Translations under genes and position numbers: made by a program | Shown here: positions 39,005 through 49,526 of the stretch, piece by piece | How the letters are laid out: the number at the start of each line of letters is the position of its first letter | Numbering within the stretch: the stretch's first letter is position 1 | Assembly (NCBI GenBank): GCA_023079485.1 | Contig: CM041085.1 | Location: 96,173,115 to 96,237,114 of the forward strand | Direction: 5' to 3' | DNA: 64,000 nt | Origin: Archilochus colubris | Lineage: Eukaryota > Chordata > Aves > Apodiformes > Trochilidae | The notes under the pieces: generated by a model | Database searches by the model: none | What the model was told of the DNA's origin: nothing | The model's input: only the letters and a program-made list of their open reading frames with translations

Positions 39005-39999
39005 CAGACCTGGCTAACAGGGAGGGATGGTACCACAAAACCTCATCCAGCCTATTTGGAGGCCAGTGACAAGTGGTGTATCCCAGGGATTAATGCTGAA
39101 TCCAGTCCTGTTTAGCTTCTTCCTTAATGATCTGGAGGGCGGGATAGAGTGTACTTTCTGGCAGTTTGCAGGTGGCACAGGATGAGGAGGGATGGCTGAT
39201 GTGTCTGAGGGTTGTGCTGCCATCCAGATAGACCTGGACAGGCTGTAGAAATGGGTTGACAGGATCCTCATGAAGTTTACACAGGAGTGCAAAGTCCTGC
39301 TGCTGGGGAAGAACAGTCCTAGGCATCAGCACATGCTGGGGACCACCCAGCTGAAAAGCATCTTGGCATAGAAGGATCTGAGAGTTCTGATAGACACCAA
39401 GTTAGACATGAGCCAGAAACATGCCCTTGCTGTAAGGAAGACTATTGTATCCTGGGCTGCACTAGACAAAATATTGATAGTGGGTTACGGGAGGTGATCC
39501 CCTCTACTCAGCACTGGGGAGGTCACACCTGGAATACCGGGTCCAGTTCTGGGCTTCCCAGTACAAGAGAGACTCAGGTATATTTGATAGTATAATGAAA
39601 GACCAAAAAGATGATGAAAGGACTGGAGCAGCTCTCCTGTGAGTAAAGGCTGAGAACTGGGACTGTTCAGCCTGGACAGGTTAAAGCTTAGGGGGAATTC
39701 AACAATTTCTATAGAAAAGATGAAAAAGAAGATGGACCCAGGTTCTTTTCAGTGATACCTAGTGACTGGCCAAGAGGCAATGAGAACAAACTGGAACACA
39801 GGAGGGCAATAAACACTTTTGGTTACCTTGAGTGACTGAGCACTTGTACAGGCTTTCCTGGGAGCTTGTGGCTTCTCATTCCTTGGAGATATTCAGAAGC
39901 CACCTGGGCATGATCATAGGTATCAGGGTATCAGGATGGCTGGACCAGCTGAATTCCAGAGGTCCCTGCTAACCTCACCCATTCTTTGATTCTGTGATA
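39005..39999 (+). mobile_element. Degenerate CR1 fragment (RT palm to 3' end), plus strand
   Basis: This older copy covers about 1 kb of ORF2 and the 3' end. Conceptual reading with frame changes gives TSGVSQGL near 39070, followed by PVLFSFFLNDLEGGIE, the palm region before motif C. The FADD motif is altered to FAGG near 39166, so the catalytic aspartates are lost. Downstream, GACACCAAGTTAGACATGAG and the stretch before AGGTCACACCTGGAATACC correspond to the conserved C-terminal part. The 3' end reads TTTGATTCTGTGATA with a single degenerate octamer. Several stops and frameshifts are present. It lies about 370 bp downstream of the CR1 at 38390 in the same orientation, but it is more diverged and belongs to a different subfamily, so the two are separate insertions. 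Confidence 0.85.
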
Positions 40000-42900
40000 C
40001 ATTCATATATTATTGAGTTGAACTGGACATAACTGATCCATCAAGGCATGTGCTGTGCAGTAGATGGTCTGCTTTAATAAGAGATGTGAGCACTTGTATC
40101 AGGCACATATCAGACCATGATCTTAGGTACAGAGTAACAAAATGGGTTCCCTGGCCCAGGACCCATCAGCTCTGTGCAGGCTGTGAAGCAATTGCAAGAT
40201 GAAATATGTTTCTAAATTCTTCCAGTAGAAATTTATTCAGTCAGTGAATCTCTTCTGTGCTTTATTTTGTATTTCTTTTTATGTATTTATTGAGGAGCTT
40301 TATAAATAAAATCTGAGCAGTTAGTCATGTTTCAGTGGCAAGGACAGGCAGTCCTCTTAGTCACATTGGTTGCCACTGATCCCAGTAACAACAAGAAAGA
40401 CCCCCAAAAATCACCATCTCCTGTGGTACAGATACCTCAAGACTCATTTTCCAGTTGCTTGTGACATCTGTAGTTATAACAGATTAAACCACAGATTTCT
40501 TCTAGAAAAAATAGAGGAAGTTTATTAGCTACTCACATCCTAGTTCCCACTTTCTGCATCTCTGCACGCTAACCTGGCAGAGATTCTGTGTCCTGAGTTC
40601 CTATAGTGTGTTGGAAGCTGATCTGTGGTTTCTAAAATAACATCCAGATTTATTAATTTTGAAAATTTATTTATTTACCATAAAAATTATGATTGTTTTT
40701 TAATCAAAAGACAAATATTGCCAGGAGTTATTGTGCTGCCTGGAGAACACCTGATCCTCAAAACCTGCTTTAGGGGCCAACTTCACAATTATTCAATAAT
40801 AGGAAGCAGTTTAAGTTAAAAAGAGTTTTTGTGGTATAGGGGGTACATGCTGTAGTCCTGGAGCAAATCAATAAATTATTATATTAATTACTTTAACAAT
40901 GTGGGAAAGAAAATATTCTTTGTAAAAAAAAAAAAAAATCTGCTCAGAAATCCTGAGTCAACCACGACTATTTTGGAGGTAACATTGCAGACACTTCAAG
41001 CCATTTTGCAACAAAATAGGCATTTATTTTTATGGCACAGCTACTTAATCCAGTAAATCTACTAAAAATTATAATGCAGCAGAACTCTGGAAAGAGTATA
41101 TGTGTATTTCAATGGGCAAAACCATCAAAATTACTTTACACTGCCAAATACTATAAAAGTTGAAATTATTCTTTCACTGTTCAGTTCCAAAAGTCCCTTA
41201 GGTTCACTGTTGCATTTAATGCAATGTCTGTGGGCATCATGTCTTGATTTAAACATTTCAGATTTAAATTATACTTCATCAAAGGCAAAGCTAAAAATAG
41301 ACATTCCCGATGTTTTGTCTTATAAGGGTAAGCAACAAATAGAACAAAAGGTTATTGAATAAATACAGATTTTGGATGAGGGGAGTGAGTATAAAGGTTC
41401 CAGATTTCTCTAAGTGCTTTTATGACAGACTGACACAAACATTAGGACAGTTTGACCTATTGTGTATCCAAACCCCAACAAAAAGTGATTTATGGTTTAT
41501 TTAAACTTGTGGTACTGAGGTGGAAGACATTCATCTCATTCTACAGATGCTTAGAATAAATCAAAAGTAATATGTGCATAGGACATTAGACTAGATTTGT
41601 ATAAAATTGTGGTTAAAAAACCCCATACCTGTGTTTTCTCAGACTACTCTCCCTGGCAAAATATTAGGCACTAGGAATGGTAATAGAAATGGAAGGTCTT
41701 TCTTTTTCTGCAGAGGAAATGTGAACAGCTGCTTGGCTTGAAATGTTTCCCTAAATATGAATAATTGCTCTGGATCAAGGGGTCAAAGTATGAAATAATC
41801 ATCAGCATAGTGCAGCCAAACTTTTGGAGGTGAATTATCCAAATCCCATTTAAACATGTTTTCAGAAGATCTGATATAGCTTTTATAGCAACAGAGAGCG
41901 AGGTGAAGCCAAGGGGAAAGAGAAGAATGTAACAGAAAAATCATGAAACTGTGGTTACTAAAACTCATCTCAGACTATATTTTACTATAATTTACTTTCC
42001 TTAGATGCTGAAGTAGGATCTTGTCAAAACACAGGAAAATAACTGATGCCACTTCACACATTCCTCAAACAACAATATGTAACAACCAGAATAGTAACAA
42101 CATTTGCATTTTATATTGAACATTGATCTACTTTTTTCGAGGTTCCTAAAATGTTCAGAACTTCACCAGCAGTAACTTTTATCTTTATGTGTTACTGTCT
42201 ATGATCTGGGATTTAAAACAGGAGATTTGTGGAGCAGGACCCTGAAGTTACAAGTTACCAGAGACATGGGCAAACATACATAGGCTTTTCTGCCTGTGGG
42301 AGCTGATGCCATAGGTTTAGGTGACAAGTTTTGTGGAATTCACTAATCACTATCTGCAGTGGCCAGCAGCCAGTGTTCAACTTTCCAATTATTTTATTTA
42401 CTTTCATTTCTTAGGACGGAGTAAGACTTAAAAATAGCAAAAACTGATTTAGCTATTTGGACATCCACAATTAGCACACACTTGGAGGCACAGGATTTGG
42501 TCCTTAATTGGAATGGCTTGAAAAATGTAACAAAATTAAATGCCTGTATTGGCTTCAATTTGCCATGACTGTATTCTGAAAGCTTCCACTCTTCTTCTTC
42601 TTCCAGCATTTCTTTCACCTTGGTAATGGATAATGCTTGAGCAAGAAGTGTTTGCTAGGAAAAAGGAGGGATTTTTCTTTTTATTTTGTTCTCCTTTGGG
42701 ACATAACAACTATATTTACATATTTCAGTAAAGGCATCTAATTTCTTTCTTGAAAAATACAGTCTTTTTAGTTTACAATCTCTCATATAATTTCTGCATT
42801 TGTTTCATATACATAGATTTCCAAGTGTTGTACTCTGCCTGATTTCAGTGTTCAGTAAGTCAGAGAAGGGATTTTAATTTTAAGCCAGCATAAATCCCTG

Positions 42901-43370
42901 GTTAGTTTTACGATTCTGTCACAAGGGGGAATATAACACCAGTATGTACTTGGACTCAGGGATGAACAGAGCCTCAAGGTAAGCTCAGAACTTTTTGGAA
43001 AACTTTGGGATTGCTTTTTCTGATGTTGTGTTTGCAAACTCTGTTTTTATTTGACTTCTGGATTCAAACATTTGATTTTTACCTGGGTTTGAGTGTCATC
43101 TGTGACCAATCTGCATTGTGAGTTGTGTTTGTTGCTTTTTTATTTTTTTTTAATTGTTTCTAAAACATCAGATGATGTGTTGGGATGTGGAAGAACAAGC
43201 CACTTTGATGCTAGAGGACACTGAATCCTAATGTAGTCAGAGAAGCACTTGCAGTGGTGCATGTAGTATTCTGTGCAGGGCCACAATTTGTGCAGGCTCC
43301 AAAACTCTGACACTGAGGAAATGACTCCTTCTTTTATCAGTGACAGGGAAATGCTATTTGTAAGATGATA
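40000..43370. other. AT-rich sequence without recognised features
   Basis: I recognise no gene, repeat terminus or RNA between the two CR1 elements. All open frames are shorter than 90 codons. Confidence 0.5.
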
Positions 43371-44390
43371 TAGAATCATAGAATCATAGAATTGGCTGGG
43401 TTGGAAGGGACCTCAGAAATCATCAAGTCCAACCCTTTTACCACCGTTGTGGTTGCTAGACCATGGCACTGAGTGCCACATCCAGTCTCTTTTTAAATAT
43501 CTCCAGGGATGGAGAATCCACTACTTCCCTGGGCAGCCCATTCCAATGCTTGATCACTCTCTCTGTAAAGAAATTCTTTCTAATATTTAACTTAAATTTC
43601 CCCTGGCACAACTTAAGACCGTGCCCTCTTGTCTTGTTGAAAGTCGTCTGGCAAAAGAGACCAATGTCCACCCGGTTACAACCTCCTTTCAGGGAGTTGT
43701 AGACAGCAATGAGGTCTCCCCTGAGCCTCCTCTTCTCCAGGCTGAACAGCCCCAGCTCTCTCAGACTCTCCTCATAGGGTCTGTGCTCGAGTCCTTTCAC
43801 CAGCCTGGTTGCCCTCCTTTGGACCTGCTCCAGGACCTCTACATCCTTCTTAAACTGAGGGGCCCAGAACTGGACACAATACTCGAGGTGTGGCCTCACC
43901 AGCGCTGAGTATAGGGGCAGAATCACTTCCTTGGACCTGCTGGCAACGCTGTTCCGGATACAGGCCAGGATGCCATTGGCTTTCTTGGCCACCTGGGCAC
44001 ACTGCTGGCTCATGTTCAGCTTCCTGTCAATCCAGACTCCCAGGTCCCTTTCTGCCTGGCTGCTCTCAGCCACTCTGTGCCCAGCCTGGAGCTCCCCATG
44101 GGGTTATTGTGGCCAAAGTGCAGGACCCGGCACTTGGCCTTGTTGAACCTCATCCCATTGGAATCAGCCCAACTCTCCAGTCTGTCCAGGTCCCTCTGCA
44201 GAGCCCTCCTGCCTTCCAGTTGATCGACACTTCCCCCCAGCTTAGTGTCGTCTGCGAATTTGCTGATGATGGACTCAATCCCCTCATCTAGGTCATCAAT
44301 GAAAATATTGAACAGAACCGGGCCCAACTCTGATCCCTGGGGGACACCACTAGTGACCGGCTGCCAACTGGATGCAGCCCCATCTTCTAC
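43371..44390 (-). mobile_element. 5'-truncated CR1 element, minus strand
   Basis: This is the best-preserved CR1 of the window. Its 3' end at 43371 shows two to three ATTCTATG-type units, seen on the plus strand as AGAATCATAGAATCATAG. It then reads through the 3' UTR and the C-terminal half of ORF2. Homology fades near 44390, inside the RT palm just upstream of TSGVPQGS, which is the usual 5' truncation. At about 1.02 kb of a roughly 4.5-kb parent element, it cannot move by itself. Confidence 0.95.
43456..44390 (-). pseudogene. CR1 ORF2 remnant: RT palm motif to C terminus, one frameshift
   Basis: Read on the minus strand, the frame enters with [19 protein letters not shown] (TSGVPQGS at 44331-44354), continues through [11 protein letters not shown] and keeps an intact motif C FADD at 44247-44258. 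Between about 44075 and 44050 the frame shifts by one base, and the conserved C-terminal half continues in the new frame for 205 codons from 44073 to 43456. That half includes [62 protein letters not shown] and the closing [17 protein letters not shown] and RLDVALSAM. Apart from the single frameshift and the missing N-terminal two thirds, no stop interrupts it, so the insertion is comparatively young. The enzyme family copies CR1 RNA by target-primed reverse transcription. This copy is inactive because the endonuclease and RT fingers are missing. Confidence 0.93.
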
Positions 44391-45429
44391 TCTACATTGT
44401 CATGCAGTTTAAGGCCAGAATAGGTTTTATCCAACATGAGCATTTATGTAATATGAGCCCTTGAATTATACACAAATATTTATATTGAGATCAGTGGCTA
44501 CCTAAGCAAGTGTATTTCCATTCTCATAGCCTCTGAGAGACTAAGAAAAAGGAGGGCAACCCACAAAAGCTGCACTGTCAGGTTGCTGATCACAATGTTC
44601 AGATGTCAAGAGGACCCAAGCAACTCATGGATCCCTGAACCAAGCTGCAGAGGCAAAAAAAGAAATAATTTCCTAGGTCCCTCCAGTTGGTTCTAAAATT
44701 GGTCAGCAATTCCCACTGGAGCTCAGACACTAATTATCAACTAGGTGTTGGTATGCAAATCCAAGGAAACTTAGGGGGATACATCAGCTTAATGCAGAAT
44801 TCGTGCTCTGGGAACGTGAGAAAGATAAAGCTGAGACTTTTGGCTGTCATTCACCCACCAAGAAGGAGACAGCTTGTGGTCCCCTGCAAACTCCCCTGAG
44901 GCTTACTGTCCCTAGAATGTTTAATAACTTTCTCAGCTGTGAACACTGAAGATGAATTTGTTTGATTTCAACTGCCAAAAATTAGTTTCACTTGCCTCTG
45001 CTTCTCAAATCAAAAAGCCCCTTCTCCCAGAATGTGATATTTTGTTCCCATGCCCCTGCCTATTAAGTAATATTTCATTTTTTTTTCCTGATGAAGGTAG
45101 TGCTTTTTCTTTCAAAACAGTTTTTTCAGCCCCTGAATCATTTTCAGGGTTTCATTTGAACTCCCCCCATTATTTCCACATAGAAACACAACCAGGAAGA
45201 AATATTCTAGGAACAGCTTTATTGTGTGTGAGTCGAGATTGCTTCTCTCCTTGATCAGTTATCTGAGCTGACATCTAATCATTCTCTGAAACAATGCTAT
45301 CTCATACACTCTTCCAAACTGTAAATATTCTTGATATTACCTTGCCTATAACTGAATTGAAGTGTATTTTGTGGGGCTTGAAATATTTGACTCTACAGTT
45401 TTAACTCCTATGTAAAAGAAGTTTATTCA
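44391..45429. other. Unique sequence, nothing recognised
   Basis: No repeat termini or coding similarity seen. Short open frames only. Confidence 0.5.
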
Positions 45430-45970
45430 TATTATTTACTACCTTGCCAATTTTTGTGTCATTTGCAAACACACCAGTAATGATTTTATATCATTTCAGT
45501 CATATAAACTGCTTTAGATCAAGAACTGATGCCCCCTTAATAACTGTCTGGCTAATAGGTACCTCTCCGTTCACAATTTATTTTCTGAGCTCTGCCACTG
45601 AGCATGCTGATTGTTTGTGATGTGTGTTCTGTTAATTCCACTTTATGCAAGCTTTTTTGTTAAAGTACTATTCTGTAGTAATAAAACTGCAAAAATTAGT
45701 TGTCTTAAAATACTACGCTGTAATAGTAAAATTTAGTTGTCTTCTCTTTAAACAACCTGCTGCACCAAAAAAGATCAGAAGCTTTCACTGGATCTGCCTA
45801 CCGTGAATCCATGCTAACTGTCTTGAATTATATTTTAATTTTTTTTTTAATACTAAGCTACTAATTCTGTAGTTAGTCAAACAATGGCAGTCCTCCATTC
45901 TTTTGCAGTATCTCCCATTTTACAGATTTTGTTAAACTGGACTTCAGTGCTTCAGAGATCCCCTTCAGTA
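45430..45970 (-). mobile_element. Probable ancient CR1/L3-type ORF2 fragment, minus strand
   Basis: Several plus-strand phrases match the reverse complement of old CR1-clade ORF2 in the right order. TTTTTGTGTCATTTGCAAAC near 45455 corresponds to the FADDT region. A diverged stretch with GATGCCCCCTTAATAACTG near 45528 follows, then TGAATCCATGCTAACTG near 45803, and TCCTCCATTCTTTTGCAGTA near 45891. Divergence is heavy and I cannot give exact limits. The alternative is chance resemblance, but the collinear order argues against it. Confidence 0.45.
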
Positions 45971-46004
45971 GTGAAGATATTTGAGGAAGAAAAGGGATCT
46001 ACTG

Positions 46005-46145
46005 ATTTCCAGAACCTTCAAAAGCTCAGCTGGACAAGGTCTCAAGGAATGGACTTAACAATGAAATTAGCCCTGCCTTGAGCAGAGGATGGGATCAGAT
46101 GACCTCCAGAGATCCATTCCAACATAAATTTTTCTATAAATCTAT
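46005..46145 (+). mobile_element. Old CR1 3'-end fragment, plus strand
   Basis: CCTTGAGCAGAGGATGGGAT, CAGATGACCTCCAGAGATCC and TTCTATAAATCTAT reproduce the closing consensus of a CR1 3' UTR, including a degraded octamer tail. The copy is 5'-truncated to about 140 bp and diverged. It lies just right of the ancient minus-strand piece at 45430. Confidence 0.75.
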
Positions 46146-48556
46146 TTTACATGTTATATCCCAAATGTAGAGTATTTCTTCTGAAGGATAGGGGAAAAGA
46201 CAATAACAACGTACCCAAAGACTCTCATATTGCAAAAAATTACTCAGATAATCTTAAATTTGGGGTACGTATTTTTTGAGTGATTAATATGACTTCTCAA
46301 GCATTTTTACATAATTTTGCGTAAGATGATTCTTGAATGTTCTGAGTCACTAATGAGAAGTTATCTTCTGGTATGGAAGATGTAAGTGAGAGACAAACAA
46401 TGCAGATATTAACAAAGCCTTTCATTTTTTCATTGGTTGCTGGAGCTAAAAGTTTTTTTAATAATCTTTTGGACAAATCCAGTAAGGAAATGAATCCTGT
46501 GAAACTTGATTAGGATGCAAAGAGAGTTCACACCTCTCCTTTGTCAGAAATTAGAAGTGGAATAAACAGGGGGCAGCTTGAATTAGTCTCTGAGCTGGAG
46601 GCACATATTGGTATAGAAACTTCAATGAAATTCATCAGCAAAACTTACTTATTGCTCACAGTGTGGCTGACTGCTCAATGTCAGTGCTACAGGGACACAG
46701 CTACCCTGGTGTGCTCAAATAGAGAGCCCTGTGGTGATCCTGACTGAGCTCCTTAGCTCCGTTTCCCCTCGAGAATTAATTCAGAATTTCAATTTTATAT
46801 TAAGAGCTATGAATCAGTATCTCCACAGATATATCTGAGGGAAGTACCAAGCCTTTTATTTTTAGATGCGTTAAAACCAATTGATTGTGATTAGTGCCTC
46901 TCATTTTCTGAACTTCCTGCTTTCTCAGCTAACAACAATTATTTTGCTAAGAATATCCAAGTGTTGGAGAGCAAAGTGCATAAAGCTCTGATGGAGAGTC
47001 AGTTTCAGCTTTGATTCATCTCACTCTATAGCCTTTTTTATCCTGATCTCAAGACTCTAACTCGTCATACACCTGTTTGACTCAGACTGGAGGATCAGAC
47101 ACAGCACTGGCCTCCACACCACAGGTTGTTGAAGAAAAAGGAAATGAGTGGGATTTTGCATGCTCTGTAGGGACCTTCCACCCATTAGTGTTTCCTGCAG
47201 CAGAAATTTCCCCTACCCCACTGAGGTCTTCCCCAGGGAGCTATTTCAGGGGGAGCAATTTCATTCGGTACATCTTGAAATGTCTAGTTTACTTTTCTCA
47301 GATAACTCATGTAAGCCTGCTTATCTCACCTCTATTTAAAGGACAGGTTATTGACAATTAGTTTATTCTTTCTTGTGCCCATTTACATATGGTCCATGAA
47401 ATCATCTACCAGAAGGACTTCAAGTCATTCCTGATGGCACTGAATTAACCCCTTAGGCTCCTACAGCTGATGATGCACTGGTGGAGATGTGGATCCCAGC
47501 TCAATCCGTAGGCTGTAAGATAGTACTAAGTTCTGTAACCAGCCAGTGAATTGTCAAAACAGGGCTCTGGACTGTTAGTGTCTGAGTTTATCCTAATCAC
47601 AGAGCCCCTCACTGGACCCTTGACCACTTTGTCACACAGTCAGGGTCTGAGCTGTTATGTTGTTCTCAAGGCACCATCAGCATTTAAGACTGAACCTTTC
47701 CCCATTTTATACACCCAGGAAGGTGCCTGAACGCATATTCAGTTTAATGTTAGGCATCATCTTACTTTTTAAATCTAATCAACGTAATTTTTCCTAATTT
47801 TTTTTATATGAGAAGGCTTTTCATGACTGGATTTTCTCTCTCTGTTCTTTCCAAACATCTTTTAACAGTGGACAGATTGTACTATGTAACAGCAATAATG
47901 TTACCACTGTTATAAGCCATTTCTGTCTCCTTTTCCTTACCAGAGCAAAGATTTTGCCAAATACTGTTCCTATTTTTCCAGTCTCAGGTTGAAAAATGTG
48001 TTTCTTCCTATCTTCACTACCAAAATGAATTCTCAGCTTGAACACTGCAGCCTCTTGCTTGTGTTTCATGCCTGCTCATCTGAGCTCCATCAAAGCCTTT
48101 ATTCTCTGGACCTCTACTGTCTCCTGCCTTGAAATGTTGCTCTGGCTTCCAGCCTCCATGCACCACATTTCTTGTCATCTCAGGTCTTACTGTACTGTGT
48201 CAAGATTTCAGGCACGATTGCTATTCACAGCATAAACTGGGTTGAAAGCCAAACCAGCACTTAGACAGCTTTCAGATTGCTAAATTGCAAGCTGCAAATC
48301 ATAAATGGCTTTTCTTCTCCCATTTTTTCCCTCTACATGAAAGCCCATACACCTGCAGACACCTAAGATGACCGCACAGAACCCAGAGGGCTCATTACTC
48401 TCCTTCAGTTCTGCAAGTGGCTTGATCTGTCCCATCTCAGCAGCTCCATGCCTATCTTTGGACAACTCTGTAATGCAGATGTTCTCCTTTATAGTATTTC
48501 TGGAAGGCCTCACACTGGCAGAACTGGGTGTCTAGACAAATAGTTGGATGAGGGGA
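46146..48556. other. Unique sequence, nothing recognised
   Basis: No gene or repeat recognised. The part around 46855-46960 contains several homeodomain- and Sox-like motifs (TTGATTGTGATTAG, AACAATTATTTTGC) and is a candidate for conserved noncoding DNA, which only alignment could show. Confidence 0.45.
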
Positions 48557-48647
48557 TGTTACGGTCTGGAGTAACATTAAATTAATTTTTTCTTTAGATC
48601 CGCAGGAGCAAAGTCTAACCATCAAAGATCTGGTGCAAGCATAAGAT

Positions 48648-48653
48648 TTTATT
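48648..48653 (-). terminator. LTR polyadenylation signal AATAAA
   Basis: AATAAA on the minus strand lies about 295 bp downstream of the TATA box and about 90 bp before the LTR end, as expected for the R/U5 junction. Confidence 0.55.
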
Positions 48654-48946
48654 TGACAATTGGCACAAGCAAAATTATAGATCCCCGTGAAAATATGGGC
48701 AATATGTTGCCAGGCAAAAGATGGAGAGAGGGAAAAGGAAAGGATACAAGAAAAAGAGAGATAGAAATGGGAGAGAAAAGAGTATGAAAGTGGGAAAGAA
48801 AGAATGAGAGACAGAGAGAGTCAGAGTCACCACCAGGGGTCCATTTGTCCCGTGAGTTTTCTTCAAGATGGTGCTAGTCCTGGACGGGGCCCGAGGAAGC
48901 TGCTGGTGGGTCAGGAGAACGATCACACAGCCACAGAATGGACCTC

Positions 48947-48954
48947 TTTATATA
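48947..48954 (-). promoter_or_regulatory. LTR TATA box TATATAAA
   Basis: TATATAAA on the minus strand is preceded by about 330 bp of presumed U3. Transcription would run leftward on the plus-strand map, toward the 46-48 kb region. Confidence 0.55.
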
Positions 48955-49413
48955 TGCCTAAGTTCCTTTGCTCCAAAGGGGAGCTGTCAGTCAGCTGCCA
49001 CAGAAGCCAGGCTCATGAACATCAGAGCCATTGAAGACAGGCTCACCTGGAGGGGACTTCCATCCCACTTGTCACAGAAGGGTGTAATCTCCAGTTCTTA
49101 TCCCTTCCCAGGTGTAACCTCCCCCCAAGCCCCCCACACCCTCCGCCACTCTGCTCTGGCCAGGCCAGGTACTTTAGTATAAGTACAGTGAAGGTGTCTT
49201 CCTTAGCAGAATCTCACAAGGGAGGAAGGGGTGTGTCTTCTTCTTAGTATCATGAAGTAGCTCCCAGACTTTTCTGCCACAACCTCTCTTAAGTTTATCA
49301 CTTACCTGCTTGCCTTGGAGAGGGAACAGCCAACGTTTGCCAACACGAGGCTGCTCACATCAGCACCCACCCACTTCCTGAGAGGTGTCTTAACCACCAC
49401 TCCCCTTAGGGAC

Positions 49414-49526
49414 TCATGGAATCATAGGATTGCAGAATGGTTTGGGTTGGAAGGGACCTCAAAGATCATATAGTTCCATTTCCCCAACGTGGACAGGGAA
49501 ACCTTGCCATAGACCAGGTCTGGAGT
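49414..49526 (-). mobile_element. CR1 3'-end fragment, minus strand
   Basis: CATGGAATCATAGGATTGCAGAATGG, split into its parts CATGGAATCATAGG and GCAGAATGG, then TTTGGGTTGGAAGGGACCTC and AAAGATCATATAGTTCC, are the reverse complement of a CR1 3' terminus with its tail repeat. Homology stops near the ACCAGG at 49526. The insertion is about 110 bp long and lies some 130 bp right of the LTR at 48557-49281. Confidence 0.85.

Larger units (their letters stand above)
48557..49281 (-). mobile_element. Solo LTR of an endogenous retrovirus, minus strand
   Basis: Read on the minus strand, the 725-bp element starts TGTGGCAGAAAAGTCTGG at 49281 and ends CCGTAACA at 48557. In between, in order, are a TATATAAA box (48947-48954), a CT-rich presumed R region (48719-48831, purine-rich on the plus strand) and an AATAAA signal (48648-48653) about 90 bp before the end. 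This is LTR architecture with TG...CA ends and no internal retroviral sequence on either side, so a solo LTR. The last 20 bases form an inverted repeat (TGTTAC...GTAACA). No matching target-site duplication is visible at these limits, so one boundary may be misplaced or a flank may be altered. It does not resemble the LTR at 8920 beyond general design, so it is another family. Confidence 0.75.

Noticed and set aside
43463..44291. Plus-strand open frames of 71-133 codons across the minus-strand CR1
   Set aside because: They are antisense shadows of CR1 ORF2. The minus-strand reading gives the known RT motifs.
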